A DNA stretch of 64,000 bases from Hortaea werneckii (lineage: Eukaryota; Ascomycota; Dothideomycetes; Mycosphaerellales; Teratosphaeriaceae): NCBI GenBank assembly GCA_037044905.1, contig JBAOKB010000156.1, positions 124,001-188,000 on the forward strand, written 5' to 3'. Within the stretch, counting starts at the first letter, position 1; each line of letters begins with the position of its first letter. The position numbers and the translations under genes are program-made. The notes below the pieces were generated by a model that had not been told where the DNA came from, did not search any database, and saw nothing but the letters and a program-made list of their open reading frames with translations. This document shows, one piece after another, positions 1 through 11,892 of this stretch.

Positions 1-61
1 GTCTTGTGAAGAAATCTTTTCCGAGTTTTTGGAGTCTCTATGGGGGTATATCGGTTTGTTT

Positions 62-182
62 TTTTTTATGGTGGGTTTTCCTTGTGGCGTTCTTTGGTGG
101 TTTTTTTTTGTACTTTTCCGTCCTTCTCTTCTCTCTTTTTTTTTTTTTTTTTCTTTTTTCTGCCCTTTCTTGGTTTTCCTGG

Positions 183-222
<40 letters not shown>
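62..222. repeat. Homopolymer-rich tract: T-runs and a C36 run
   Basis: On the + strand there are long T-runs (about 61-160) followed by an uninterrupted run of 36 C at 186-221. Seen from the neighbouring minus-strand gene this is a G36 tract followed by A-rich sequence, starting about 30 nt past its stop codon. Short ORFs encoding poly-Pro or poly-Gly here are composition artefacts. Run length in such a tract is unreliable in any assembly. Confidence 0.9.
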
Positions 223-251
223 TTACCGCCTTTCCTTTTTCCCCCGTCCTT

Positions 252-1187
252 TTAACCAAAGATGATCCGGAGTAATTCGACAATTAGACCGCCGCAGACT
301 ACGAAAAGGAGGACATCTAGACAGTGGAGAAATTCGTCAGCGAGGTTACTCTTCCTTGAGTTCTTCCTTCTCTTGTTTCATTGATCCGGTGGTGTTTCCT
401 CCCATCTCCCTATTCCCTTTCGCCGTGTTGATGGTTATTCTCGATACTGGGCGGCATGGTCTAGGTGCTCGTTCGTAGAGTGCTTGGATTTGCTGTGCCT
501 TCCTCAATTCGGACCGCCGTCCCTTGGTTTCGCCTGATCTTCTTTCCTTCCTTTTCTCCCGAACCCTTGTCTCGTCTTGGGATATGTACGTGTGTGCTTT
601 TCTGCTTTCTCTTCTCTCCGCCTGTCTTTGAACACCATTTCTTGGTCTCAAGAGGCGGGGCTAGGGTTCCTCGTCTCCAGCTCCATCCATGCTATTCTTG
701 TTTGACCAGACGCAGGAGGTAGGGATGTTGATACACTTGCACCGACCTCTCTTGGTCTCTGAGCACTCCATACATATCGCACCTTCAATCTTCCCTCCTA
801 ATGCTCCCGTTTCTTGTCGATCCAGACAGAGCAAGGACCCCATTCACTACTCCCTGCTCTTCAACCATTCCAAGCCCCCTCTTCACAGCGAAACGGAGAT
901 CCAGAGGAAAGAACAAGATGAGAGAGGGGGATATTAGAGGTAGACACTTACAAACCCAAGTCTTGGAAATAGGAGCCTTCGCGGGCTTCTCCTTACGCTG
1001 GACCTCGCCCTGGGGCTTGCCGCGCTTGCGCTCCTCGGCTTTGGCGAAAGTGTTGTTCGCGCGGCGTTGCTGGGGGGTTTGAACCTGAGTGATGAAAGGA
1101 CCGGATCTTGTTAGCTTTGCTCTTCGAATTCGAATGGGGTGTTCCGTCTTAGGGTGATTGTAGAGAAGGAGCTGCTCGTCGTACCAT
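252..1187 (-). CDS. YSY6: Stress-associated ER protein, RAMP4/SERP/Ysy6 family (3 exons)
   Basis: Small tail-anchored ER protein of the SERP1/RAMP4 family, which associates with the translocon and stabilises nascent membrane proteins under stress (family knowledge). Spliced model: exon 1 is only the ATG (1187-1185); exon 2 is 1084-952; exon 3 is 316-252. This gives 201 nt, 66 aa, the usual family length. Exon 2 encodes the hallmark QTPQQRRANN start and the KAPISKTWV segment. Exon 3 encodes one hydrophobic helix (VLLFVVCGGLIVELL) and ends IIFG. Intron 1 (1184-1085) starts GTACGA directly after the ATG and has a perfect CTAAC branch site at 1114-1110. Intron 2 (951-317, donor GTAAGT) is 635 nt, very long for this genome, with GCTGAC before the acceptor CTAG. 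No exon is long enough to stand out as an ORF. The 3' flank carries the G36 tract. Confidence 0.88.
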
Positions 1188-1730
1188 TGTGCTGTGGATT
1201 CGGGGGTTGATCGATTGAGGTGGTTGGGAAGTCGAGGAGGGATAGAGGAAAGTAAGGTCGTAGGGTTTATATAATTGCTCAGAAGGAGGGTGGTGAGTCA
1301 ACTGGGGGGATTGTACAGATAAATCGAATGGACCAGTCAAGCTGTCTTTAAAGTTGTACTGGAGCTCAAGTTGTCCTTTCGGCCACTATCCCCAGCTGCC
1401 GATCGCGGGCACAGCGGGAGGACGTTCCCCAGATTGTGGCGACGGGGGTTGTGGCGTTGCCTCAATTCCTGTGGCTTGCCCTCTCCGGAGTTTAACAAAA
1501 CTTGGTGGCTTCGGTTTGATGAAGCTTGCTACACTTGGAGCGTTTGTAACCGGCTACACATTACAGTGATTGCACGTTGAAAAGACCATCACGCGGCGGA
1601 GATAGTCCAGCCATGTCTGCCAAATTATAACACATTTTGTACTGAAATCAAACCAAGTTTCACTGAATTACCGAACTAGGCAGTCACGCACACTGCAGAC
1701 CCCTTCACAGCAACCACCACATAATTCATC
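1188..1730. other. Intergenic, divergent promoter region
   Basis: Separates the divergent RAMP4-like and NAA25 genes and should hold both promoters and 5' leaders. I see no conserved ORF or RNA gene. Confidence 0.6.
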
Positions 1731-4016
1731 ATGGCCCGCTATCCGAATTTCGAAGAGTATGACGCCGCTGGCAATTACTCAGAAGGCATCAAGCGCTGCG
1801 ATGAGCTCCTCCAGCGGTCTCCTAACGACATCCACCTCCTAACCACCAAATTCAAACTCCTTTCCGTCAACCACTCAGCCTCCTCTCCCCATGATCCGGA
1901 GAACAGCAGCACCGCTGTCCTGATGAACCGCTTCACAACCCTTCCTACTCCCATCCAGGACCCTTCAGACCTCTGCCGGATCGAAATGGCCGTCGTCGAA
2001 TCTCAAGCCACCACCTATCCCCCACCCACCACGGCGGGACCGCAAGTGGCGAAACTCTGGGAGAACGCCGTGAGAGCCTCCCCCAACCTCAACCAGAAAC
2101 TCGAACTCATCTCCACCCGCTGGGAACGCGCCGTCTTCGACTCCCGCACCGCGGATATGCAGCAGACGCTCATCCAGCTCAAAGCCTTGCAACCCCGCAA
2201 CCGCGTCGTGTACATGGCCCACGCCGCCCTGACCCAGATGCTCAGTGCTAAGTCCGACGACCTTTCAGCCAAGTTGGCCCTGGGCCTGGCGCGGAAGGCG
2301 GTGAGTGAGAAGTTCGACCAGGAGGATGCACGGCTGGATTGTAGAGTCCCTGGTCAGGTTTTCGCGGTGCAGGGTGCGCGGGAGGATGTGGAGAAGGTGG
2401 AGGGGACGAGGTTTGGGGAGAGTAAGCAGGTTTGGGAGTTTTTGAGAAAGGGATTGGGTGAGCAGGGGGTTAATGGAGAAGAAGGGGAGAAGGGTGCAGC
2501 GGGATCGGATCCTACGAAGGTGGTTGAAGGGAAGGAATCGCTTCCGGTGGAAATTGAGAAGTCTAAACAGCAGTTCGCCAGTCTTATCCGAGACCAGGCG
2601 CCTTCGTCGGATATTCGCTCTTTCGCAATCAATGCGATCCGTCTTTTCCATACCTCCACAACATCAGGTGCCCGCCGATCACCAGCCGATGCCTGCTTCG
2701 TCGCCATCTCCGCCACAATCCGCCTCTTCGAACAGACTACATCGCAGTACTACCTCTTACACGCCGCCTATCTGGCCGAGAGCCTCCTCCGCGTCAACGA
2801 GCACATCCATGAAGCCCGTCTCATCCTGGTATACCTCTACATGCGTCTCGGCCTCGCCAGCCTCGCGATGAAATACTTCGACTCCCTGAACGTCAAGGAA
2901 ATCCAGAACGATACCGTAGGCCACGTCCTCTTCACCCGCCTTTCCCTCCTCCACCCCCATCCTACCACGGTCAGGAAGAAGGAGACGTACGACCCGCTCA
3001 AGCAACTCCGTCGTATCCTAGACGTCTACGTGCGGTGCGAGGACAAACTCGCAGATACCGAAGCGAATGTCCTGCACCACGGGCAGACGGGCATGCTGTT
3101 CGATCTCCACGAGCTGAGGGAGAGTCTGCGCTTTAGCCAGACCCGACGGCTGGCGCTGCTGGAGTGGAGACGGATCGGGCGTCTGATGCGGAACAAGTGC
3201 GATGATCACGACGCGCTGAGCGGCGTCGGTCCCCAGGTCGCGAGGAATTGGATCGAGGCGAGGGATAATCGGGATTTCAACGCTGCGTTTGATTTCGGGT
3301 ATAATGTCGAGACGGTCTTGCATGGTGTGAATGGGAAGGTCCCTGGCCAGGCTTGGGTGGCGTATAGTCTGATCGCCGACAGCGTGTGGAGTCTGGCTAC
3401 TGGCCAGCATACCTTATTCTCAGATGCGGAGGCGCTGCGCGACGAAGTTGCGTCAAGACTTCAGGACGTCGCGGGTGAATCGCCTCCGGAAGTGACGGAG
3501 CCGGAACGTCTGGCGGGGGAGTTGGCGTTGCAATTACTCTCCGTCTTCATCCAGACGCAGAGCAAGAGCCCAGACGAGACGAAGCTTTCTGAATCCCTTA
3601 CATCCACCACCGTCGCCCTCGACAACCTGAAGCTCCAAGATCTTCTGGCCACCGACGATTCCCTCGCCGAGCACCTCGAACACCACTACGTCTTTGCAGA
3701 CGCCGTCCGCCTCGTCATCGCCACCTGCAATGCCATCAGCGGCAAATCGCCAACCGCAGTCTCTGAAAAATGTCAGGAGCTGCAGCAGCGCGCCAAGGAC
3801 TTTTTCACGAAGATCCAGCGGCATGCAACCGAGCAGCAGGTGCGAAGGAAAGCTCCCGGGGTGCGGCAGTTGATCGCCGAGGACGAAGAGGTGTGGACGG
3901 GACTGCAGGTGTTTGGGCCAAAGGAGATGGATGGGTTCTGTGAGGATGTGGCCAAGGCCGCGAAGGAAGGGTGGGAAGGGTTGGGGAGGGTCAAGTTTGT
4001 CTGGCATCAGGTTTGA
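1731..4016 (+). CDS. NAA25: N-terminal acetyltransferase B auxiliary subunit (Naa25/Mdm20)
   Basis: Non-catalytic ribosome-anchoring subunit of the NatB complex, which acetylates nascent chains starting Met-Asp/Glu/Asn/Gln in the cytosol (family knowledge). The 761-aa single-exon ORF begins MARYPNFEEYDAAGNY and opens with TPR-like helices (GIKRCDELLQRSPNDIHLL, about residues 19-37), as in Mdm20/Naa25. The middle part (about residues 300-560) is helical repeat with the family-like stretch ending SLAMKYFDSLNVKEIQNDT. A charged, low-complexity insert lies near residues 240-280. The frame is uninterrupted. The start ATG sits in a good context (catcATGGC). It converges on the GST gene 170 bp downstream. 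Assignment rests on overall resemblance, as there is no single diagnostic motif. Confidence 0.75.
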   Translation: MARYPNFEEYDAAGNYSEGIKRCDELLQRSPNDIHLLTTKFKLLSVNHSASSPHDPENSSTAVLMNRFTTLPTPIQDPSDLCRIEMAVVESQATTYPPPTTAGPQVAKLWENAVRASPNLNQKLELISTRWERAVFDSRTADMQQTLIQLKALQPRNRVVYMAHAALTQMLSAKSDDLSAKLALGLARKAVSEKFDQEDARLDCRVPGQVFAVQGAREDVEKVEGTRFGESKQVWEFLRKGLGEQGVNGEEGEKGAAGSDPTKVVEGKESLPVEIEKSKQQFASLIRDQAPSSDIRSFAINAIRLFHTSTTSGARRSPADACFVAISATIRLFEQTTSQYYLLHAAYLAESLLRVNEHIHEARLILVYLYMRLGLASLAMKYFDSLNVKEIQNDTVGHVLFTRLSLLHPHPTTVRKKETYDPLKQLRRILDVYVRCEDKLADTEANVLHHGQTGMLFDLHELRESLRFSQTRRLALLEWRRIGRLMRNKCDDHDALSGVGPQVARNWIEARDNRDFNAAFDFGYNVETVLHGVNGKVPGQAWVAYSLIADSVWSLATGQHTLFSDAEALRDEVASRLQDVAGESPPEVTEPERLAGELALQLLSVFIQTQSKSPDETKLSESLTSTTVALDNLKLQDLLATDDSLAEHLEHHYVFADAVRLVIATCNAISGKSPTAVSEKCQELQQRAKDFFTKIQRHATEQQVRRKAPGVRQLIAEDEEVWTGLQVFGPKEMDGFCEDVAKAAKEGWEGLGRVKFVWHQV

Positions 4017-4188
4017 AGGAAAAAGAATCTAGAAATTTTGTACATTTCCCAAGATCGTGGGTGCAATGTCCCTCGCACATCTTGCAATCGATATATTCAA
4101 CAGCAAGGAAACACCCAATCGAATTTCCTGCCCTTCTCTCTCTCCCAGCTTTGCTAGCATGCCATGCATCACCCCCTTCCATCATCCA

Positions 4189-5156
4189 TCACACCGGCGC
4201 CGGATCCGGCCACGAAAACCGAATATTCCCCTTCCTTAACCCCTCCATCACAATCTCGATCCCACCGGACTTAACCATCCACTCCAGCCGATGATCCCTA
4301 TACTCCCTGCGGGCCACACTCCCCTCCATAAACGCCCTGGCCAACGCACCCCCCTCCATCACCTTCGCCGCCTCCGCCATCTCGGCGAACGTCTTCCGCA
4401 CACTCTCCCTTTCTGAAATCCGCGCGTGCCACGCCTGCAGCGCCGTGTCCCGCGCGGGCCCGAAGCCGTAGTACACGCTGCGGTTTAGCACGGGCGCGAC
4501 GCAAAGGTCGGCGAACCCGAACTCCGAGCCGGAGAAGTAGGGTGCGTTGCCCAGACGCACGGTCAGCCAGGCTTGCAGCGTCAGGGTCTGGTATTTGATT
4601 TGCGAGATCAGGTGCTCGGCTAGTTCGCCTTCGGCCCGGTGGCACCAGGCGATTTCGCCGTAGGCCCAGTTGATCGCTTCCTGAGAGGGGTTTTTTGGGT
4701 CAGCGGGGCGGGAATTGCATGATGTTGGGGCACTGAGAGGTTGGCAGGGTTTGGGTGAGTGGAGGGGGAAATAGGGGGATTTTTGGAAGAGGGCAGGGTA
4801 AAGGGAAGGTGATGCTGTACATATTGCGTATCGACCACTTCCTCAATCATCCGGGCCTGCGCCCGCTGTTTAGGGTCTTTAGGTAGGAGTGGCGTTTCTG
4901 GGTATTCATCTTCGAGGTAGCCGAGGATGACTTTGGAGTCGAAGATCTTGAAGTCGTCGTCGATGACGAGGGCGGGGACCTCAAGGCGCGGGTTGGCTTC
5001 TGCGAGATCCGGAAGCCGTTGTCCCGTCCCAAGACCTTTGGGTGTGGCGTAGTCAAAGGGGATTCCTTTTTCTCGTAGTGCGATCCGGACTTTTTGCGCG
5101 TAGGACGAGACTGGGTGGTCGTGGAGGAATAGTTTGCTTGGATGTGAAGATGCCAT
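4189..5156 (-). CDS. Glutathione S-transferase (2 exons)
   Basis: Cytosolic-type GST, expected to conjugate glutathione to electrophiles. Exon 1 (5156-4821, 112 codons) carries the thioredoxin-fold N-terminal domain: SSYAQKVRIALREKGIPFD, then ANPRLEVPALVIDDD (the cis-Pro glutathione site) and FDSKVILGYLEDEYP. A 140-nt intron (4820-4681, GTACAG...TCTCAG) follows. Exon 2 (4680-4189, 163 codons) carries the helical C-terminal domain, including FADLCVAPVLNR. The total is 275 aa, somewhat longer than a typical 220-aa GST because of the C-terminal tail. The frame is intact. The exact class (Ure2-like, GliG-like or other) cannot be decided by eye, and nothing nearby suggests a biosynthetic cluster. 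Confidence 0.85.
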
Positions 5157-7640
5157 GATGTTCTGTTTTGCTTGGTTTAGGCCGAGATTCGGGATTGCGC
5201 TACACGACGTATTTAACAAGGATGGATGAGTCGGGATGTAGCAGTTTGGCGCCGTATTCCTGCTTCCTCGAATCAGACCAGAGGTCTACATGTCGTCCAG
5301 CAATGCCTATTTCTGATGACATGTGGACGCTAGCAAGCTGCAGCTACCCGAGGTCCACTAAAGCTTGATATAGATCAAGACGACTCATCTCTCCTTGCCT
5401 GCTGCACATGGTGAACTCGAGTGCTTGGACACGTAGAGCGTCGGAGAGCTTCACGCATCTCGCACGCAGGAGGTATGGTAGGCGTAAGACACTGAGTCGC
5501 ACCGGCGCAAGGCCTGCTGTGCGCCTGCAATGAAGGGTGGTCTTATTTTAATAGTATTTGCTCAGGTTAGACACGGAGATCCTGTGCAACGTCGTAGGCA
5601 TTCTCTTGTGCCAATGTAGGCCTCAGGTCAAGCCTCTAAATGTTATCCTTCGAGGATTTCTTCCGGTCCTTTCACGAGTCCAAGTTCTGCAACAATGGAA
5701 TTGCCAAGAGCTTCCCTTAAATGGCGGACATCATGTCATTGAAAAACTCCAGACGCGGGAGAGCAACGTGTTGTTTGCAGCTGACCGGACCGAGAAGGTC
5801 ATGGATGTGCAGAAGTAGTCAATCAATTCCAGCGGAGAAATCACGTAGCCAGTATGGCCTTCAATACTGCATTCCGCGATGGTATGGTTATGGCCTTGAA
5901 TCTAGGTGAGTGGTTTGATGCGCACCACTTACCTCCTGCCTGTTTCGCGACGACATCCTTGGATCACACGGGCTATTTTGCGCCGATGCAGTGGCCCATC
6001 AATGATCAACTTCGACTGATGAACCGTCAGGTTGCGTGCGGTCCATGGTCACAGTGAAAAGCTACAAGCCGGTTCAGATATGTGGGCAGAACTTTCTACC
6101 AGCAGAGGATTACTGCCTGCGAATGCCGCTACTCACGGCGAAAATCATGTCTAATAAGATAGTGCTAAACACGTGTCATGTCTTCAGAAACTATGCTGAT
6201 ATGAAGCCGCCCTGTCATTAGGCAATGTGATCTCTACTCCGCGCAAGATTCAGATAGATGACCATAATCTGATTAAAGATTAGGCAACTTTGCGTATGCT
6301 CATGATGATGCCAAAATGCCGTCTGTCAGGCGGCCAAGACAGTCAGCAAGATTGCGGTATCTCGACTGTACGTGCAGGTTACGATAGCTGTAACGAGAGA
6401 ATCACGCTTTCGGCCGCGGAAATTGAAGATCTTTTCATCAACCTGGTCGCCAGTGGAGACGCTGGCGAACGCGGCCAACAGCTTGGGACATGGTTTGAGA
6501 CGAGGATGCGCCACATCGTGATCCGGAAAACGTCAAGGACATGGGCCCCGACAGTTGGGAGATTGATTTTCACAGAAAAGTCTGGGCTGCCTGGCCCTTG
6601 CCTCCCTCCCTCCCTCCCTCCCTCCCTTGTCGTCCGGGAGCGGTCTGCCGAGAGCCGAAGCATCATCACACAATCATCCAATGTCGGTACGGTCGGTTGG
6701 GGTGATGCGGCCTCGCAAGTTGACATGGTAGTGCAGCAGGCGGGGCAATGCAGGTTATTGAGCTACAGACCATGATCTGGAGCGTTTGGGGAACTTTCCA
6801 ATGGGAGCACCGCGAGGATGGCTAGCAACAACGGGAGCGATGAGCGTTAGGCGCTACGGTTAGCAGCAGCAACGAACTTACCAGCCACGCAGGTGATGAT
6901 GCCAGTTGATGCCACAGGAGCCGTCTGCAAACGCCACTGATTGTCGCCGCGCTAATGCGAAAAGGCCGCGCAAGACCGAGGCTGATTGGACATGGGCAGA
7001 CGTTTCAGCCGTCTTCCCAGCGTAGATCTTCTACGATTGGAAATCAGCTGTGGCTGTGTGGCTTGAGTCGCAGGGTTGAAGCTGCATCGTCCCCAGTCAC
7101 CAGGCGCTATGTTTATCAGGTTTCGCCAGCAACTCAATTGGCCGTCATGGACGATCTATGAGAGGCGGGCCACTCTACCTGCAACTATCTTGATCACTGC
7201 GTGATCTATCTGTCCCATCCTTCGCCTTGCTTCTTCTCCTTGCTCCTGTCGCATATACCGTCCCTTGGATACATGTACCGAGAACGGCTTGGAGGGTGAA
7301 ACGCTGGCGACCACAGCAACGGGAACGGCTACACATTGACCTCAGCCCCACTTATACCGTCGACAGGGAACACCTGCTTCGACAACCGTGTCTGCCAAAG
7401 GACACAGCCTTTGCTTTCGTTCAGGCCACCGCCGGACGGCTCGCAGCCTATCCATCGCTTTCCTCCATCTTTTCTTACATCTTCGCTCGAAGAAGAGCCA
7501 GAGACGCGATGTATTGTTGATGACAACCAAGTGCAGCTCCACGACGAGACGTTAACGTTCGCTTTATTTAGTACGATCAAGCCGCTCTGTCTGAAACAAT
7601 TGCTTGAGCTAATGCAAGAATTCCAAGTCGGTCATTCGCT
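5157..7640. other. Gene-poor region with a CCCT microsatellite
   Basis: About 2.5 kb without a recognisable gene. ORFs are short, lack family features and lie in both orientations. A (CCTC)n microsatellite occupies about 6601-6627. The last few hundred bases before 7641 are pyrimidine-rich and probably form the promoter and leader of the next gene. I found no transposon ends or tRNA. Confidence 0.55.
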
Positions 7641-10600
7641 ATGAGAACGCTACCCTCAACCAACTCTTACCACCTTCCAAACCGACGCACAAACGAAACC
7701 CGCTCGACATCTGGGAGCCGTCCACCTCCTCGCGTGACAGCTGCATCGGCCGGTGACCGACCCATCCACGCTTCGTACGACGACCTCAGACGCGGAGAGG
7801 CAAGGCAGTTGCTGAGAGAGCAGCTGACCTCTGCCTTCCCGGAAGCCCAACCCGCTCGGCCATTGCTAGATCCAGCTAGAGCTGGCAGAATGTCACTGAA
7901 GGAGAAGTTCATGAGACGAAGTTGCACCCTTGAGGCCGGCGGCATACCCAGCGCAAAGTCTTCCTCCTCTACCTTGGATAGCAGTGGCACAAGGAGGATA
8001 TCGATGTTACCAGACCCGGACAGCAGCGTGGACAGTCAGGCGATCGATGTCGAACGTGCGATTGCCCTTTTACAGGAGCTGAAGAAGACTGCATCGCCCA
8101 ACGAGCTCGTAGCCTTACATCGCGCACTCCTTCCCACAAAAGAGGTCGACGCAGTGTCCAGTCCTCGTGCTTCGCCGCTCGAAGAGCAGGTGCCTCATTC
8201 GTCAAGCCCACCTTACCAAAGACGATCGCACGCTTTGCCGCCTGGCCTGGCCACTCGAGGTGGTTGTGATCAGGACCTTCTGCGTCGGCCAGAAGACGCA
8301 TGGACCGATTCGCGACGATCCAAACCGACTACACCGAACAATGAGCATCAAAACCCATTGTCTTCAGTAGGGAGCTTTGCAGCTCTGGACCTTGCCAATG
8401 ACAAAGCCAAATCGTTTGAGAAGCGTCCCACGACTCCTGCCGATTTTGATTACGGCCATATGGGTGGCTGGGGCAACGGCGCCTTGAGAGTCACTAACGG
8501 CGCTGCATCACCTGAGCCAAGTATCGAGCCAGCAGCGGAGGAGCAGGTCAATGGCGACAATGTTCGTCCTACCTCGTCTCCTAGTCGTCCAAGTCTCGAC
8601 GGCAGGCGCGGACGTGCAAGCATCGATGTCCTTCCCTGGTCGCATGAGCGGGGACAACCTCACTCTTCGTGATCACAATGTAACGCCCATAAAACCTCAG
8701 CTTGCGGCCGGGCAGCGTGCCCCGCGAGTCTCCGGAACGTCTTTGTCGTCCTCGGCGGAATCACCCATTAAAAGAACGCCACCGAGCTTGAACACTAACG
8801 TTGCGCAGCAGCTGTTGGACCGCAGAGCAAGTGTCTCTCCACTGTCGGACTTATCAACACCTGGATCGACGCAAAGACAGAGTCAGCGTGCCTCTGACTT
8901 CTCAGCAGAGTACATGACTGACTGCGGACTTACCTCCAGTCCGTACGAGGACCGCAGCAACAACACATTGCTCAATTTCGCCTCGCGTCTCAGCACCGTC
9001 TATGACAGCGACACAGAGGACCGTGTTGAACGCCGTGGCACGCCCGAAGCTGCGCTGCTTTTATTGGAGGGAGGACAGCGGCCGACGTACCATGAGACGC
9101 AGGACCCCTTCAACAACGCCACCGAAGATGTTGAAGGTCAGGCCTCTGAAGCGCCCACTCAGAATGACCGTCCACCTCCACCCAAGAAGGCTGATAGTGG
9201 TTATGGCTCAGACGCGTCGCTGCATTACCAAGCTCTCGAGCGACAAAAAGAATCGAAGCCGGCGAAGCTGCGTTCTCTGGCGCAAGGCAAGAACCTCAAC
9301 AACGTGGAAGAACAGGAGGAGACAGGCTCTTCCATTGATTCAGGGAGCTTGTATACGTTCGAAGAGATGGTGAAGTCAAATCCTTCAGAGGATGTCGCGG
9401 CGCCGTCGCAGCCCCCCAAGGCCGGCAGCAAACCAAAGACGCGCTCACCCTTCCTTCGATTGAAAAGTGAGAAGCGGTCCAGTGCACCAAACATTCTGGA
9501 GCCAGTCAACAACGAGTCCAAGACCACGTTTTACACAGTAGGCTCGGCACCAAATTCGCCGTCTGATGGCAAGAAAGGCCAGTCCGGCGGTAAGGCACAG
9601 AAGAAGCTTCAAAAACCAATGCCACAGGCAATGAAGAAGCAGCGAAAGGAAGAGATGCTGAGACATCAAGAGAGCTCAACAGCCAGCCTTCCGAATCTCT
9701 CAGCTCCGAATGTCCCAGCTGAGACTTCTGCCGCGCATGCGCGTCGGTTGTCTAGCCAGCCAGGGAGCGGCTCGCTGGATCGTACCTACGAATCGCGTGT
9801 GAATGCGGATACGCCCACGCAGACTCCACCCGTCGAATTGGATGGCGAAGCCACGCGCTCTGCTCCGGCCCCTGGTAACGTCAACGAGCACAAAGGGTCT
9901 CCTGCTGAGACCAAGACGAAAGACCGTGGAAGGAAGCGAAGCGAAAGTGTTCGTAAGAACAGCAATGTTGACGAAGACTCTGTACCAAGCCGTAGTTGGT
10001 CCATATCAAACCTACGAAACAGAAGTCACAGCCGTGGTCGAAGCCAGGCAGGAAAGCGGTCGAGCGTGGATATCATGATGGGCAAAACCTGCATGGCTGG
10101 TGACTCTGGCTCGCGTCCGACATCCCCAGGGGATGAGAACGTACCCGCTTATAGTGACTTCAGCTCGGTGGCAAGAACCCTTGGCGGCGGGTCGTATGAC
10201 ATCTCTACGAACCAGTTCAAACGATCCACGGCACCCGTACCGAGCTCAGTCCAGCATCAGCTTCAATCCCCATGGGCTATTAGTACTGGACTGGCGAAAA
10301 CGAAGCAAGGTAAGGGTATGACACCAGAGATGGCGTCAGAGTTCGCGCGGGCGAGGAGTAAAGACTTTGCGAATGCCGACAAGAAGCCCTGGCAAGAGCA
10401 GCCGCGCATGGTCTTTCCATCTTTGAGCAAGACCAAAGGCAACAAAAAGCAGCCTTACCGTCCCAGCGCTGCAGTCGAAGATTTCTTCCCGGACTGGCAA
10501 AGCAAGCCAGCGTCGAGGGATAGCTCTGCAGAACGACCTCAGCCATCGAATCAGAAGTTCAGCATGCCTGCGGAAACCATCCCGCCTCTGCCAGAGCTGC

Positions 10601-11892
10601 CTGCAGATGTTGGCATTAAGGCTTCGAGAGCAGATCAGATTGTTGCGAAGAAACTCAGGTCTAGCCCAGGCTCTTCGGCTCGAAACAGCGCCGACTTGTC
10701 GTCTGCCAATGCTACTTCAGGCAAGAAACGGAGCGAGAGCCTGAAGCGCTCCGAGACGGCTCCGATTTCTAATGATTCGCCCAGTCAAGCGCAAGAGCAG
10801 CCTTACAGGGTTTTGCATTCGGCGAAGCCAAAGGCATTGCGCTCCAACTCTTTTGATGTACAGGCAACCCCGCAGAACTTCTCGCATCCCGCAGCCCTCC
10901 GCAGTACTGATGGTGTTGAGGACGCCAATCCGAAAGACTCGGCTCACACGAAGCAGCAAACTGCGGATCAAGACGTGTGGGTGCAGCAGGCCAGCTTCTG
11001 GAGACAGAGACGCCAAACTCTTGGCGACAACCTTCGACGGCCTGCAGTGCAGGAGAGCAAAACCAGCCCTCCGAATCTCTCCCGCAAAGTCAGCCTTCGC
11101 AGGCTCCCGATATAGTGGTGTCTCGTTACGTGACCCCTCTGGCTTCAGAGAATGCGGCCCGAGCGAACGCTGGTCATCAGCAAACAGCACTGGACCGTGC
11201 AAACTCTTACCGTGGCCTCCTAGTCGACGAGAAGGAGAATCGACCGGCGAAACAGGATGTCCCGCGCACTGACAGTGCCGTGGCTACTCCTCCAAACGAC
11301 AGCTTCGTCACAGTCAAGTCCTGGACTCCTTCTCAATCTGACCTGCGACCTGCGAAGCGCGACATCCCACGCACTGATAGTGCCACTTCGACACAGACAT
11401 ACACGACCACCTCCACCACCACCACCACCTCATCAACCGGCCGCGGCAGAGCCGCCCCCAACCACCATTTCCGCACGCCCTCGGGCAAGTTCATCCCATA
11501 CTCCGCCATCCAAAGAATCCATGACCGAGCGGTCGCGCGCCCGCTCCCAAGCGCCAACAACCAACAGCGCATCCTCAACTCCGCCTTCCGCCCCCAACAA
11601 CGCCCGCAAGCCTCTCCGCGACTGGCTCGACAACACCTCATCCGCCAACACCAGCACCTCGACGCTCGGCACGCCCAGGGAATCCAGCCAGCCGAAATCC
11701 AGCCCCGACCACTTCAACGACCGCTACAGCGGCGGCCTCGACTACGGCTGGGAGCGCATCGCGGGTTTCCAGGGCTCGGCGGGGACCAGGTCGAGTGGGT
11801 GTAGTGAGGGGAATCGCAAGAGCGTTCAGATGAGCGAGCAGTTTGGCGTGGATCTGAGTGATGTTCCCGTTTTCTTGCAGAGGATTCGCTAA
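7641..11892 (+). CDS. Large intrinsically disordered fungal protein, three apparent 1-nt frame breaks
   Basis: I do not recognise this protein. Reading runs from ATG 7641 to about 8634, continues one frame on to about 11070, steps back, then returns at about 11500 and ends at 11892. No intron signals explain these steps. Each is a single base, for instance CCC where CC is expected at 8634-8636, and correcting them gives exactly 1417 codons. The product would be about 1416 aa, rich in Ser, Pro, Gln, Arg and Lys, with many basic and Ser-Pro sites typical of phosphoregulated scaffold or cytoskeletal proteins. The only likely structured piece is N-terminal (AIALLQELKKTASPNELVAL). An internal near-duplicate, PAK(Q/R)D(V/I)PRTDSA, occurs at 11244-11279 and 11349-11384. 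The C-terminus is FGVDLSDVPVFLQRIR. That the three segments are one gene is inferred from composition and continuity. Confidence 0.6.

Noticed and set aside
38..283. Poly-Gly and poly-Pro proteins encoded at the window start
   Set aside because: They come only from the C36/G36 tract and have no other support.
11040..11110. Intron explaining the frame change in the disordered protein
   Set aside because: There is no GTRNGT donor with a branch site and acceptor at a suitable distance; a single missing base in the CCC run fits better.
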